A stretch of 64,000 nucleotides of DNA from Pseudomonas paeninsulae (GCF_035621475.1 NZ_CP141799.1:2406501-2470500), one strand, 5' to 3'; positions 1 through 9,101 are shown, counted from the stretch's first letter. Numbers and translations are program-made. Notes: generated by a model from the letters alone, not told the origin.

Positions 1-2
1 AG

Positions 3-344
3 CGCCTGCCGCGGATCATTGGCGACGGCATGATGCGTGAGCTGGCGTTCACCGGGCGTACCATCGACGGTGAAGAAGCGCGCAGCATCGGCCTGGTCAA
101 TCGCACTTTCGCTGACATGCCCGCCTTGCTCGACGGGGTGATGGGCATTGCCCGTGAAATCGCCGCGAAATCGCCGATCGCAGTACGCGGCACCAAGGAA
201 ATGCTTCGCTACATGCGCGACCATCGGGTTGACGATGGCCTCGAGTACATCGCCACCTGGAATGCCGCGATGTTGCAATCGGTTGACTTGCGCGTGGCCA
301 TGGCCGCACACATGAGCAAGCAGAAGCCGGAGTTCGCCGACTGA
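3..344 (+). CDS. Enoyl-CoA hydratase/isomerase (crotonase) family, C-terminal part
   Basis: The reading frame is open from the first bases of the window and ends at TGA 342-344, so only the last ~113 residues are present. What remains is the crotonase C-terminal half: a segment around LAFTGRTIDGEEARSIGLVN, the helix with SPIAVRGTKEMLRYMRDH, and a C-terminal trimerisation helix ending MSKQKPEFAD. The family hydrates or isomerises enoyl-CoA thioesters in fatty-acid or amino-acid breakdown. An internal ATG at 30 is not the start, because the sequence before it is clearly coding. In P. aeruginosa a crotonase gene also precedes fimL. The substrate cannot be told from this fragment. Confidence 0.85.
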   Translation, partial: RLPRIIGDGMMRELAFTGRTIDGEEARSIGLVNRTFADMPALLDGVMGIAREIAAKSPIAVRGTKEMLRYMRDHRVDDGLEYIATWNAAMLQSVDLRVAMAAHMSKQKPEFAD

Positions 345-394
345 TGCGAGCGATGCCACTGTCTTCTCTACCGGCGCGGGAGGCGCACTAGCGC

Positions 395-2074
395 ATGGTT
401 TCTGGAGCCACGTCACTGAGTTTGGTGCGTAAAGAACTGTTCGCCACCATGGAGGAGGCCGAGTCGAGCCTCGAGCATTTCATTGCCGAGCGGCTTAACG
501 GCAGCTTGCTGCAACAGGCGGTGGAAAGCCTTCATCAAGTCCGCGGCACGCTCAATGTGGTCGAGTTGACCGGTGCCGAGTTGCTCGCTCAGGAAGTGCT
601 TGAGCAGGCCACCGATATTCCCGCCGGCGCCGGCGAGGAGCGCGATGTGCAGCTCTCGGCGCTGAGCAATGCGCTGCATGTATTGCGCCGCTATCTGGAA
701 AACGTCGACGTGCACCGACAGGAAATGCCCGAGTTGCTGCTGCCGGCGATCAATGATCTGCGCCAAGCGGGGGGCCAGCCAGCACTGCCGGAAAGCTTCT
801 TCTTCAGCGTGCGCCTCGATCATGCGCGCCCGCGAACCGCGCCGGCTGCCCTGGATGCAGCGGCCAAGGAAATCGAAGGCCGGCGCCTACGGCAGATGTA
901 TCAAGTAGGGTTGCTGGGTTTTATTCGCGAACAAAATCCGCAGGCCAGCCTGAAGTTGATGGGCCGAGCCATGGGTCGGCTGGACAGTCTGTACGCCAAC
1001 GAGCCGCGTGGCCGTCTGTGCTGGATCGGCGCGGCGGCTGTGGAGGCGCAGCTCGATGGCCAGCTATTGGCACGCAAGTCGCGTAAGCAGCTGTTCTCGC
1101 GGATCGATCGTGAACTCAAGCAAGTACTTGCCAACAGCCAGTACGAGACGCCACGCAGCCTGCTCAAGGAGCTGCTCTATCTGGTGGCCCTGGCCGACAG
1201 CAGTGGACCTGCGGTCATGCCCGTGCGCGGGCTGTTTGGCCTGACCTCGCTGCCATTCACCGATCACTTGCTGGAAGAGGAATACCAGCGCCTGGCCGGC
1301 CCTGGGCAGGCGGTCATGCGCTCGCTGAGTTCGGCTATTCGCGAAGAACTGACCAGCACCAAGGACATGCTCGACCTGATCGAACGGGGCACCGTGCAGG
1401 CTGAAAACCTCGCCCATCTGCATGCGGTGCTCGGCAAACTGAGCAAGACCCTGGGCATGGTCGGCCTCAGTTCGGCGGGCAACGCGCTGAATGCGCAACT
1501 GCAGACGGTTGCAGCCTGGAGTGAGGAGCGTGCCCCGCAACAGCAGGAGCTGCTGAAACTGGCCGATGCTGTGCTCTATGTCGAGGGCATGGTCGCCAGC
1601 CTGGAACGCGGCGAGCGGCGTGACACCAGTGTCGGGCAGCTATCAGCTGGCAAGGAGATCGAATCCTTCGCCTACTATCAGCTCAACGAAGCACGCATCG
1701 TTGTGGTCGATGAGGCCCGCGGCGGCTTGGCGCTGGCCAAGCGGGCGATCACCGCCTACCTGGAGGCCGACGGCGACCGCATGCACCTGTCCAATGTGCC
1801 GTTCAGCTTGCAGGCGGTGCGCGGCGGCCTGTGGTTTCTCGGCCAGGAGCGGGCGGCCTTACTGGTCGGCGCCTGCGCCGAATACATCCAGACGCAGATG
1901 TTCGAAGCGGCCCAGATGCCTTCCGAGCAAATGCTGGAAACCCTTGCCGACGCACTTAGCAGTCTCGAATACTATCTGGAAGCGGGCGCGGTTATGCGCC
2001 CGGAAACCCAGCCCAGTGTGCTCGACTTAGCCGCAGACAGCGTGCGTGCCCTTGGCTTCCCGGTAGCCGCATAA
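395..2074 (+). CDS. fimL: FimL, ChpA-like twitching-motility / cAMP regulator
   Basis: The 559-residue product matches FimL, a Pseudomonas protein of about 556 residues related to the N-terminal part of the chemotaxis kinase ChpA. It carries Hpt-like four-helix regions at about residues 1-120 and 270-400, but I see no phosphorylatable histidine motif, kinase core or receiver. FimL is known to act with the Chp system, PilG and the adenylate cyclase CyaB to control type IV pili and Vfr-dependent genes. The ATG at 395 is preceded at some distance by GGGAGG. The stop TAA directly abuts the ATG of nudC, so the two are co-transcribed. Confidence 0.9.
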   Translation: MVSGATSLSLVRKELFATMEEAESSLEHFIAERLNGSLLQQAVESLHQVRGTLNVVELTGAELLAQEVLEQATDIPAGAGEERDVQLSALSNALHVLRRYLENVDVHRQEMPELLLPAINDLRQAGGQPALPESFFFSVRLDHARPRTAPAALDAAAKEIEGRRLRQMYQVGLLGFIREQNPQASLKLMGRAMGRLDSLYANEPRGRLCWIGAAAVEAQLDGQLLARKSRKQLFSRIDRELKQVLANSQYETPRSLLKELLYLVALADSSGPAVMPVRGLFGLTSLPFTDHLLEEEYQRLAGPGQAVMRSLSSAIREELTSTKDMLDLIERGTVQAENLAHLHAVLGKLSKTLGMVGLSSAGNALNAQLQTVAAWSEERAPQQQELLKLADAVLYVEGMVASLERGERRDTSVGQLSAGKEIESFAYYQLNEARIVVVDEARGGLALAKRAITAYLEADGDRMHLSNVPFSLQAVRGGLWFLGQERAALLVGACAEYIQTQMFEAAQMPSEQMLETLADALSSLEYYLEAGAVMRPETQPSVLDLAADSVRALGFPVAA

Positions 2075-2905
2075 ATGACCCAGCGTTGGCAGCCCGCCTT
2101 ACTCGATAGCCAGCAGCCCGGTGGTTGGGCACTGGTACATTGCCGGCAGCAGTTTCTGGCGGACAACAACGGCGTGTTGTTTCCCCGTGAGTGGCTGAAA
2201 AAGCAGGAGCTGCCGATTCTGGCCGAGCACGGCATCGGCCATTTCGCTGGCGATGCCATCTACCTGCTGGAGCTGCAGGAACCGTTCGATATGCCCGGCT
2301 GCAGCTGGCAAAGCCTGCGCCAGTTCATGCTGCAAGGCGATGCCGAGACCTTCAAGATGCTCGGCTATGCGACGCAGATCGGTACTTGGGCGCGCCAGCA
2401 TCGTTTTTGCGGCAGCTGTGGCGAGCCGATGCTGCATTTCGCTGGCGAGCGCGCGATGCATTGCCCGCGTTGCGAGCTGCACCACTATCCGCGCCTGTCA
2501 CCGAGCATGATTGTGTTGGTTACCCGCGAGGATGAAGTCCTCCTGGCCCGATCGCCGCGTTTCGTGCCCGGTGTCTACAGCACTCTGGCCGGTTTCGTCG
2601 AGGCGGGTGAGTCGGTCGAGCAGTGCGTGGTACGTGAGGTGCGCGAAGAAGTGGGGGTCGAGGTCAAGAACCTGCAGTACTTGGGGAGTCAGGGCTGGCC
2701 GTTTCCACATTCCCTGATGCTCGGCTTCCATGCCGAGTTTGCGACTGGCGAGATTGTCATGCAGGCCGACGAGATCGAGGATGCGCAGTGGTTCAGCGTG
2801 CACCAGTTACCGCCCTTACCGGCAGCGCGCTCGATCGCTCGCTACCTGATCGACGTCTATGTGGCGCGCCGGCTAGGGCTGCCGGAGCCGTCGCTGTCGG
2901 AATAG
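2075..2905 (+). CDS. nudC: NADH pyrophosphatase / NAD-cap decapping Nudix hydrolase NudC
   Basis: The 276-residue protein has the NudC layout: an N-terminal domain, a four-cysteine zinc ribbon (CGSC...CPRC, about residues 113-131), then a Nudix box at about residues 172-194 (GFVEAGES...[10 protein letters not shown]) with the family [11 protein letters not shown] motif just after it. NudC hydrolyses NADH to NMNH and AMP and removes 5'-NAD caps from RNA. The ATG starts immediately after the fimL stop codon, so translation is probably coupled. The length agrees with P. aeruginosa NudC. Confidence 0.95.
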   Translation: MTQRWQPALLDSQQPGGWALVHCRQQFLADNNGVLFPREWLKKQELPILAEHGIGHFAGDAIYLLELQEPFDMPGCSWQSLRQFMLQGDAETFKMLGYATQIGTWARQHRFCGSCGEPMLHFAGERAMHCPRCELHHYPRLSPSMIVLVTREDEVLLARSPRFVPGVYSTLAGFVEAGESVEQCVVREVREEVGVEVKNLQYLGSQGWPFPHSLMLGFHAEFATGEIVMQADEIEDAQWFSVHQLPPLPAARSIARYLIDVYVARRLGLPEPSLSE

Positions 2906-2938
2906 TCGCGCTTCGGTGGATGGATACAGCGCCATTCA

Positions 2939-3044
2939 CCTAGGAGCCTGTCGGACTTGACCGTTCGTCGCGAGGGAAGCAGCAAAAATGACCAAGTCCC
3001 GCTTTTCCGCAGTAGAACAGCGTTAAGTCCGACAGGCTCCTAGG
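2939..3044. mobile_element. MITE-like 106-bp inverted-repeat element
   Basis: Perfect 20-bp arms lie at 2939-2958 (cctaggagcctgtcggactt) and 3025-3044, separated by 66 bp of unrelated sequence. The ends read CTAG on both sides, which fits a 4-bp target duplication of a palindromic site. There is no transposase, so this looks like a non-autonomous element or a large terminator. The right arm contains the stop codon of the convergent TauE/SafE gene (3040-3042). Mobility is inference; only the repeat is seen. Confidence 0.55.
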
Positions 3045-3825
3045 CCAGGCCGAACCAGTGTTGCCAGGCCAACCGCGCGGCGAGCGCCAACACCATCAGG
3101 ATGAACACCGGGCGGATGAATTTCGAGCCGCCACGGATTGCCGAGCGCGCACCGAGAAACGCCCCAGCCATGAGCGCGATGCCCATGCTGATGCCGAGCA
3201 ACCAGGCCACTTGCCCGGCGACGATGAATACCACCAGGGCACAGGCGTTGCTGACGAAGTTCATGCTGCGTGCCACGCCACTGGCGCGAACCAGATCGAG
3301 CGGGTAGAGCAGCAGGCTGCTGACCGTCCAGAAGGCTCCGGTGCCTGGCCCGGCGACGCCATCGTAGAACCCCAGTCCGAGGCTTTGCGGCCACTGCCGG
3401 CCTTGCGCAATAGGCGCGTCGGCGTTGAGCGGAGCCGCCGGGGTGCGACCGAACAGTAAATACAGCCCGCAGGCGAATACCACCACCGGCAGCAGTTGAT
3501 TGAGCCAGGCGGCCGGCAGCCAGTGCACCAGCGTCGCGCCCAGCAGGGCGCCGATCGCGGTGCCGATCAGTGCATTGCGCCAGGGCAGGGGGGTAAACAG
3601 CTTGCGCCGGTAGAAGGTATAGCTGGCAGTGGCCGAACCGAAGGTGGCGCACAGTTTGTTGGTGCCGAGCACCAGATGCGGCGGCAGGCCGGCCATCAGC
3701 AGGGCCGGAATGGTCAGCAGGCCGCCGCCGCCGGCAATGGCATCGACGAAACCGGCGACGAAGGCCACCAGGGCGAGAATGGCCAAGGTTGCCGGGTCAA
3801 CGGCAAGCTCGAAAGGCAAGGGCAT
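3040..3825 (-). CDS. TauE/SafE family membrane transporter (putative sulfite/anion exporter)
   Basis: A 261-residue polytopic membrane protein of the TauE/SafE (DUF81) family. It has the signature glycine-rich segment AFVAGFVDAIAGGGGLLTIP near the N-terminus, TNKLCATFGS after it, and six to eight hydrophobic segments. Members move sulfite, sulfonates or related anions; the substrate is unknown here. I chose ATG at 3825 (MPLPFELAVD). A TTG ten codons upstream at 3855 has a better-spaced AGCAGG and is the alternative. The stop codon lies in the right arm of the 2939-3044 inverted repeat. It is transcribed toward nudC, as in P. aeruginosa. Confidence 0.85.
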   Translation of the reverse strand: MPLPFELAVDPATLAILALVAFVAGFVDAIAGGGGLLTIPALLMAGLPPHLVLGTNKLCATFGSATASYTFYRRKLFTPLPWRNALIGTAIGALLGATLVHWLPAAWLNQLLPVVVFACGLYLLFGRTPAAPLNADAPIAQGRQWPQSLGLGFYDGVAGPGTGAFWTVSSLLLYPLDLVRASGVARSMNFVSNACALVVFIVAGQVAWLLGISMGIALMAGAFLGARSAIRGGSKFIRPVFILMVLALAARLAWQHWFGLA

Positions 3826-3925
3826 GGAAAAGACGACCTGTGTCAGATTGTGCAATGAACCTGCTGTGCGCAGGCGAGGTAGCTGCGCATAATGCCGGCA
3901 TTTTCACGGGCAAGGAACTGACTCG

Positions 3926-4573
3926 ATGCAATACGACGGTCTGGCATGGGCGACGGCGCTACTGGCTTTGCTGGCGGTATTGATTGCCGCGCGAATTTTG
4001 TTCAATAGCCACTGGTTCCTCGGCTGGCTGCGCGGCACCTGCGGCCTGGCCTTTTTGGCCCTGGCCGGTTTCATCGGCCTGGTGGCCTACGACCTCTATA
4101 GCTATGCCCCGTTGCCGGAGGACAAACCGCTGGTGACCTTGAGCTTCGAGGCTGACGGCCCACGTTATCGGGTCAATCTGTTGGAGCGCGGGAGCGAGCG
4201 CAGTGTGCTGCTGGAGGGGGACTTGTGGCAGTTGGATGCGCGTTTTCTACACTGGAAGGGACTCGCTGCACTGATCGGACTGCAACCTGGCTACCGCCTG
4301 GAAAATCTCTCGGGGCGTTTCCTCTCCATCGAGCAGCAGGCGCGAGCTCAGCAGGCCCAGGTCGAGCTGGCGCAGAGTCCCTATGGCATCGACCTGTGGC
4401 GTTGGCTACGCCTGGGCCGGCACGACCTGTTCATGTTCGATGCCCAGGCACGCCGGGTCACCTACCTGCCGATCGCCGACCAGGCGGTATACAGCATCAG
4501 CCTGACGTCAACCGGCCTGCTGGTGCAGCCGATGAATCAAGCGGCCAAGCAGGCGTTGCAGGATTGGCAGTAG
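3926..4573 (+). CDS. Membrane protein of unknown function
   Basis: The 215-residue product starts with two hydrophobic helices (about residues 7-25 and 35-55) followed by a ~155-residue soluble domain rich in short hydrophobic beta-type stretches, presumably facing the periplasm. It corresponds in place to a P. aeruginosa gene annotated only loosely as an efflux-related or hypothetical protein. I see no transporter motif and assign no function. It is divergent from the TauE/SafE gene, with about 100 bp between them, and is followed by a strong terminator at 4642-4667. Confidence 0.75.
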   Translation: MQYDGLAWATALLALLAVLIAARILFNSHWFLGWLRGTCGLAFLALAGFIGLVAYDLYSYAPLPEDKPLVTLSFEADGPRYRVNLLERGSERSVLLEGDLWQLDARFLHWKGLAALIGLQPGYRLENLSGRFLSIEQQARAQQAQVELAQSPYGIDLWRWLRLGRHDLFMFDAQARRVTYLPIADQAVYSISLTSTGLLVQPMNQAAKQALQDWQ

Positions 4574-4641
4574 AGTGCGGTGAGTAGGGCAGGCACAGGT
4601 CCGCTAGAGGTCACCCCAGTTGCACGTGGTTGAGCGCAAAC

Positions 4642-4667
4642 AAAAAGGGACCCGAAGGTCCCTTTTT
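4642..4667. terminator. Bidirectional Rho-independent terminator
   Basis: Eleven-pair stem aaaaagggacc / ggtccctttttt-type with a CGAA loop (4653-4656). The A run on one side and T run on the other let it stop transcription of the + strand gene ending at 4573 and the - strand gene ending at 4686. Confidence 0.9.
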
Positions 4668-4685
4668 GCATGGCGCCGGTCTTTA

Positions 4686-5453
4686 TCAGGAGAGAAAGCC
4701 GCCGTCGACGTTCAGTGACACGCCGGTGGTATAGCTGGAGGCGTCGCTGGCCAGGTACAGCACGGCGCCGGCCATTTCGCTCGGGGCGGCTACGCGCTTG
4801 AGCGGAATACGCTGCAGGGCCAGGTTGAGGATGGCGTCGTTCTTGGTCAGTGCCGAAGCGAACTTGGTGTCGGTCAGGCCCGGCAGCAGGGCGTTGCAAC
4901 GGATGCCGAACTGCGCGCATTCCTTGGCAAACACCTTGGTCATGCTGATCACTGCGGCCTTGGTCACCGAGTAGATGCCTTGCATCTCACCTGGGCTGAC
5001 GCCGTTGATCGAGGCGACGTTGACGATGCTGCCGCCGCCGTTTTCCTTCATCAGCTTGCCGCCTTCGATGGACATGAAGTAATAGCCGCGGATGTTGACG
5101 TCGACGGTCTTCTGGAAGGCCGACAGGTCGGTCTCCAGGACATTGCCGAACTGCGGGTTGGTGGCCGCGTTGTTGACCAGGATGTCCAGGCGACCGAACT
5201 GCTCGCGGATCTGTGCGAACACGTTGGTGATCTGCTCCATTTCGCCGATATGGCAGGCCATCGCGGTGGCCTTGCCGCCGTCGGCGACGATGGCGTCGGC
5301 GACGCCCTGGCAGCCGTCGATCTTGCGGCTCGAGACGATCACGTGGGCGCCTTGCTGGGCCAGCAACTTGGCGATGGCCTCGCCGATACCGCGGCTGGCG
5401 CCAGAGACGAAGGCGATCTTGCCATCGAGATCGAACAGTTGGGTCTTGGACAT
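4686..5453 (-). CDS. Short-chain dehydrogenase/reductase (SDR)
   Basis: The 255-residue classical SDR has the NAD(P) motif GASRGIGEA (about residues 18-26), NNAAT (about 93-97), the catalytic serine in NVASING, and YSVTK (Tyr-x3-Lys, about 161-165). The C-terminus ends in the family pattern NVDGGFLS. The substrate is unknown; SDRs next to an aminoglycoside-type phosphotransferase and an SCP2 protein are often assigned to acyl-CoA or lipid metabolism. ATG 5453 is preceded by AAAGGAAA. It follows the phosphotransferase gene by 37 bp and is probably in one operon with it. Confidence 0.9.
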   Translation of the reverse strand: MSKTQLFDLDGKIAFVSGASRGIGEAIAKLLAQQGAHVIVSSRKIDGCQGVADAIVADGGKATAMACHIGEMEQITNVFAQIREQFGRLDILVNNAATNPQFGNVLETDLSAFQKTVDVNIRGYYFMSIEGGKLMKENGGGSIVNVASINGVSPGEMQGIYSVTKAAVISMTKVFAKECAQFGIRCNALLPGLTDTKFASALTKNDAILNLALQRIPLKRVAAPSEMAGAVLYLASDASSYTTGVSLNVDGGFLS

Positions 5454-5490
5454 GGACGTTTCCTTTCTTGTTGAAGGCCTGTTCGGCCGA

Positions 5491-6558
5491 TTACAACTGC
5501 GACTTGGCGATGACCTGCAGGCTCATCTGCTCCAGCAGTTTGTTCATTTGAATGAACTGCGCGAAGCGTTTGTCCTGGGTCTGGCCGTGGTAATAACGGT
5601 AGTAGATCTGCTGCACGATACCGGCCAGGCGGAACAGGCCGTAGGTGTAGTAGAAGTCGATGCTCTTGATTTCGATGCCGGCGCGTTCGGCGTAATAGTC
5701 GGCGAACTCCTGACGGCTGAGCATACCGGGGGCATTGCTCGGCTGGCGGCGCATCATTTGCACCGGCGCCGGATCGTCGGCTTCGATCCAGTAGGCAAGG
5801 GTGTTGCCCAGGTCCATCAGCGGATCGCCAAGGGTGGTCAGCTCCCAGTCCAGTACGCCGATGATCTGCATCGGGTTCTGCGGGTCGAGGATCACGTTGT
5901 CGAAGCGGTAGTCGTTGTGCACGATGGCCGGCTTGGGGTGGTCGGCCGGCATCTTGTCTTTCAACCACGCCTTGACCGGTTCCCACAGCGGCGCGTCAGG
6001 GGTCAGGGCCTTCTCGTAGCGAGCGCTCCAGCCGCCGATCTGGCGTTCTACATAGCCTTCCGGTTTACCCAGGTCGCCGAGGCCGCAGGCGGCGTAGTCG
6101 ACGTTGTGCAGCTCGACCATCTTGTCGATGAAGCTCTTGCACAGCTGGCGGGTCTTGTCGGCATCGAGGTTCAGTTCGGCCGGCATGTCGGCGCGCAGAA
6201 TGATGCCGTTGACCCGTTCCATCACATAGAACTCGGCACCGATCACCGCTTCGTCCGTGCAGTGCACATAGGCTTTCGGGCAGTAGGGGAAGGCCTCGTA
6301 GAGCTGGTTGAGAATGCGGTACTCGCGGCCCATGTCGTGAGCGGATTTGGCCTTGTGGCCAAATGGCGGACGCCGCAGGACGAATTCCTTCTCGGGATAT
6401 TCGATCAGGTAGGTGAGATTCGATGCACCGCCGGGGAACTGGCTGATCCGTGGCTCGCCAGTCAGGCCGGGAATCTGCGCCTTGAGGTACGGATCGATGA
6501 TCGCAGTGTCGAGTTCTTCGCCCTCGCGGATGCGAGTGGACTGGTCAGTAAGCGCCAT
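5491..6558 (-). CDS. APH-type phosphotransferase family protein (ACAD10/11-like kinase fold)
   Basis: The 355-residue protein has the aminoglycoside-phosphotransferase fold. It shows FPGGASNLTYLI (nucleotide loop), a lysine/arginine segment FVLRRPPFG, the Brenner motif IVHNDYRFDNVI (catalytic Asp) and the DWELTTLGDPLMDLG metal-binding motif. This branch resembles the kinase domain fused to acyl-CoA dehydrogenases in ACAD10/11 and is unlikely to be a drug-resistance enzyme. RBS AAGGGAT precedes ATG 6558. It is the first gene of an operon with the SDR; a dyad in its promoter (6581-6618) suggests repressor control. Confidence 0.85.
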   Translation of the reverse strand: MALTDQSTRIREGEELDTAIIDPYLKAQIPGLTGEPRISQFPGGASNLTYLIEYPEKEFVLRRPPFGHKAKSAHDMGREYRILNQLYEAFPYCPKAYVHCTDEAVIGAEFYVMERVNGIILRADMPAELNLDADKTRQLCKSFIDKMVELHNVDYAACGLGDLGKPEGYVERQIGGWSARYEKALTPDAPLWEPVKAWLKDKMPADHPKPAIVHNDYRFDNVILDPQNPMQIIGVLDWELTTLGDPLMDLGNTLAYWIEADDPAPVQMMRRQPSNAPGMLSRQEFADYYAERAGIEIKSIDFYYTYGLFRLAGIVQQIYYRYYHGQTQDKRFAQFIQMNKLLEQMSLQVIAKSQL

Positions 6559-6580
6559 GCTTATCCCTTCTACTTATAAT

Positions 6581-6618
6581 GGGTGCTCTAGATTATTGCT
6601 CAATCTAATACTGCACCC
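6581..6618. promoter_or_regulatory. Dyad in the promoter of the phosphotransferase-SDR operon
   Basis: GGGTGC (6581-6586) pairs with GCACCC (6613-6618), and TAGATT (6589-6594) with AATCTA (6602-6607), the two dyads being almost co-centred. A TATAAG-type -10 sits on the - strand at about 6574-6580. The position fits a repressor operator; the cognate regulator is not in this window. Confidence 0.4.
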
Positions 6619-6711
6619 TGGGCGTAACAAGTAATACACGCCGTTATAGACGCTCGTGTTGCCGCCTAATCAAACAGCCTGATTGATCTGCAGGCCAGCC
6701 CGCAGGCGAAA

Positions 6712-6740
6712 AAAAACCGGAGCCTGGGGCTCCGGTTTTT
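6712..6740 (-). terminator. Rho-independent terminator
   Basis: Stem CCGGAGCC / GGCTCCGG (6717-6724 with 6728-6735) extended by an A run and a T run, loop of three. It lies just after the SCP2 gene on the - strand and can act in both directions. Confidence 0.85.
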
Positions 6741-6763
6741 CGCTGAGGCTGCTGCAGTGAAGC

Positions 6764-7075
6764 TTAGACTGGGAACAATTCGCCCAGCTTCATGGCCAAC
6801 ATCATGTCGCCTTCGGCGCGCAGCTTGCCGCCCATGAACGCTTGCATGCCATCGGTCTCGCCGCTGGTGATGCCCTTGAGGGTTTCGCTGTCCATGATCA
6901 GGGTCACGCTGGCGTTGTCGGCATCGCCTTGCTGGACGTCGCAGGTGCCGTCCTTGATGACCAGGTAGTGGTTATCACCGTCTTCGATGTTGAACTGGAA
7001 CACCAGATCCAGACCCGCAGCGGCGGGGGCATTGAACTTGGACTGCATGGTATTGATGATGTCTGCAACGCTCAT
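6764..7075 (-). CDS. SCP2 sterol-binding domain protein
   Basis: A single-domain SCP2 protein of 103 residues, with the family segments LDLVFQFNIEDGDNHYLVIKDG, ASVTLIMDSETLKGI and the lipid-tunnel C-terminus LRAEGDMMLAMKLGELFPV. SCP2 proteins bind acyl chains, acyl-CoA or sterol-like lipids; the ligand is unknown here. RBS AAAGGAAG precedes ATG 7075. A terminator follows at 6712-6740. It lies between the histidine phosphatase gene and the phosphotransferase/SDR operon, all on the - strand. Confidence 0.9.
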   Translation of the reverse strand: MSVADIINTMQSKFNAPAAAGLDLVFQFNIEDGDNHYLVIKDGTCDVQQGDADNASVTLIMDSETLKGITSGETDGMQAFMGGKLRAEGDMMLAMKLGELFPV

Positions 7076-7134
7076 GATGTCTTCCTTTGTTTTCAGGGTT
7101 TTCTCGCGCCCTTATGGGCGCGGTAGGCCGGAGC

Positions 7135-7854
7135 TCAGCGGTAGGTGATGAGTTCCGGCTCCTTCAGCAGCTGTAAATGCACATGGCTGTTGAAGGAAGC
7201 CAGGCTCACTTGGCTGCCGCGAAATTTCAGGCAGCTCAGTGAGGTGTTGACGATTTGCCAATTCAGTTCGAAGGCCTTGGCGGCCGGCACGCCGGTGATC
7301 AACTGCAGCAGTGCGGTGATGGTGCCGCCGGAGGTGAAGATCGCGATGTTCTGCTTGCTATCGGCCTGTTGCAACAGGCGGGTCAGGCCACCCTGGACCT
7401 GTTCGACGAATGCCTGCCAGCTTTGCAGGCCATGTTGGTCGTGTTCGCCGGATATCCAGCGGCCGATCAGCAATGAGAACAGGCGTTGGAACTCGGCGCG
7501 GTTCTGTGCCCCGTTGCGTAAAACATGCAGGGCTTCGGGTTCTTCGTCCAGCAGGCCAGGAAGCAAGCGGTGGATCACCGCGTCGGCATCGAACTCGTTG
7601 AAGGCGGCATCCACGTACATATCAGGTATTGCCTGACCGCTGTTGCTCAACTGGCTCATCGCCGCGTTGGCGGTGTGCTGTTGGCGGCGTAATGCGCCAC
7701 TCAGGCTACGGTCGATGCGAATACCGAGATCAGCCAGGTGCGCGCCCAGTATTTCAGCCTGACGAATACCGATGGGCGAGAGCACATCGTAGTCATCGGC
7801 GCCGAATGAGGCTTGGCCATGTCTGATCAGGTAAATGCTGCCCACGTTTGCCAC
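7135..7854 (-). CDS. Histidine phosphatase (phosphoglycerate-mutase-like) family protein
   Basis: The 239-residue protein starts with the catalytic RHG motif (IYLIRHGQASFG, about residues 7-18) and has a second conserved arginine segment SLSGALRRQQHTA. The usual distal histidine motif G-x-H/S is less clear (FTSGGTITALL), as in other phosphatases of this subgroup. The start is GTG at 7854. The substrate is unknown. The stop codon is 59 bp from the SCP2 start and the genes are probably co-transcribed. Confidence 0.85.
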   Translation of the reverse strand: MANVGSIYLIRHGQASFGADDYDVLSPIGIRQAEILGAHLADLGIRIDRSLSGALRRQQHTANAAMSQLSNSGQAIPDMYVDAAFNEFDADAVIHRLLPGLLDEEPEALHVLRNGAQNRAEFQRLFSLLIGRWISGEHDQHGLQSWQAFVEQVQGGLTRLLQQADSKQNIAIFTSGGTITALLQLITGVPAAKAFELNWQIVNTSLSCLKFRGSQVSLASFNSHVHLQLLKEPELITYR

Positions 7855-8056
7855 TATCCAGATTCGGTAAAAGTTCGCCGAGCGTATGAGGATCGCACAG
7901 GCCTGTCAACGAAAAAACATACGCTTGTTTGAATTTATGGGCTGTCATTCATGCCTGCACGCCAGGCAACTGGCCGCCGGCCGGTGGCGTCGGTATGCTT
8001 GGTTGCAACGAGCGCTGAGCGACACTGGCGCTGAAGTAAATAATGAGGGGACATGC

Positions 8057-9076
8057 GTGGAGTTTTTCGCAGAATATGCGGCCTTTCTGGCCAAAACGGT
8101 AACGCTGGTTGTGGCTGTTCTGGTGATTCTGGTGGCAGCAGTCGCAGCACGCAGCAAGGGCCGGCGCGTTGCCGGGCATTTGCAAGTAGACAAGCTCAAC
8201 GACTTCTACAAGCAGTTGCGCCAACGTCTCGAGCAGGCCGTGCTGGACAAGGACCAACTCAAGGCGGCGCACAAGGACGAGGCCAAGGCGGCCAAGTTGG
8301 CGAAGAAAGCCGGGGTGCACAAGCCGCGGGTATTTGTCCTGGACTTCGATGGCGATATCAAGGCATCGGCGACTGACAGCTTGCGGCATGAAATCACCGC
8401 GTTGCTGAGTCTGGCCACGCCTCAGGATGAAGTGGTGCTGCGCCTGGAAAGTGGCGGCGGCATGGTGCACAGCTATGGCCTGGCGTCCTCGCAGCTGGCG
8501 CGTATTCGCCAGGCGGGCATCCCGCTGACCATCTGCATCGATAAAGTCGCGGCCAGCGGCGGCTACATGATGGCCTGTATCGGTGAGAAGATCATTTCCG
8601 CCCCCTTTGCCATGCTCGGATCCATCGGCGTGGTTGCCCAGTTGCCTAACGTGCACCGCCTGCTTAAAAAGCACGACATCGATTTCGAGGTGCTTACCGC
8701 TGGCGAGTACAAGCGCACCCTGACCATCTTTGGCGAAAATACCGAGAAGGGCCGGGAAAAATTCCAGGAAGACCTGGAAGTCATCCATGAGCTGTTCAAG
8801 AACTTCGTCGCCCGCTATCGACCGCAACTGGATATCGACGACATCGCCACCGGAGAAGTCTGGCTGGGCCTGGCCGCGTTGGAAAAACAGTTGGTTGATG
8901 AACTCAAGACCAGCGACGAATACCTGGCTGAGCGGGCCAAGGAGGCGGAACTGTTTCACTTGCACTACGCCGAGAAGAAAAGCTTGCAGGAACGTGTCGG
9001 GTTGGCGGCCAGCGTAGCCTTGGACCGTTTCACCTTGAATTGGCTAAGCCGTCTCAATCAGCAGCGTTTCTGGTGA
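8057..9076 (+). CDS. sohB: SohB, membrane-anchored S49 family protease
   Basis: Starting at GTG 8057, eight bases after GAGGGG, the product is 339 residues, the normal length for SohB. An N-terminal membrane helix (about residues 8-30) is followed by a lysine-rich linker and the peptidase S49 core: LRLESGGGMVH, KVAASGGYMMACIGEKI (catalytic Ser in AASGGY), GSIGVV, and the AGEYKRTLT segment. S49 proteases (SppA, SohB) cut residual signal peptides and other membrane-associated peptides. The frame extends upstream to 7886, but that part has no family similarity. Confidence 0.9.
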   Translation: MEFFAEYAAFLAKTVTLVVAVLVILVAAVAARSKGRRVAGHLQVDKLNDFYKQLRQRLEQAVLDKDQLKAAHKDEAKAAKLAKKAGVHKPRVFVLDFDGDIKASATDSLRHEITALLSLATPQDEVVLRLESGGGMVHSYGLASSQLARIRQAGIPLTICIDKVAASGGYMMACIGEKIISAPFAMLGSIGVVAQLPNVHRLLKKHDIDFEVLTAGEYKRTLTIFGENTEKGREKFQEDLEVIHELFKNFVARYRPQLDIDDIATGEVWLGLAALEKQLVDELKTSDEYLAERAKEAELFHLHYAEKKSLQERVGLAASVALDRFTLNWLSRLNQQRFW

Positions 9077-9101
9077 TCCACGTTTACCCTGGGGGATGAA
9101 A

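Noticed and set aside
7886..8056. N-terminal extension of SohB
   Set aside because: It lacks a ribosome site and family similarity; GTG 8057 with GAGGGG upstream gives the usual 339-residue protein.
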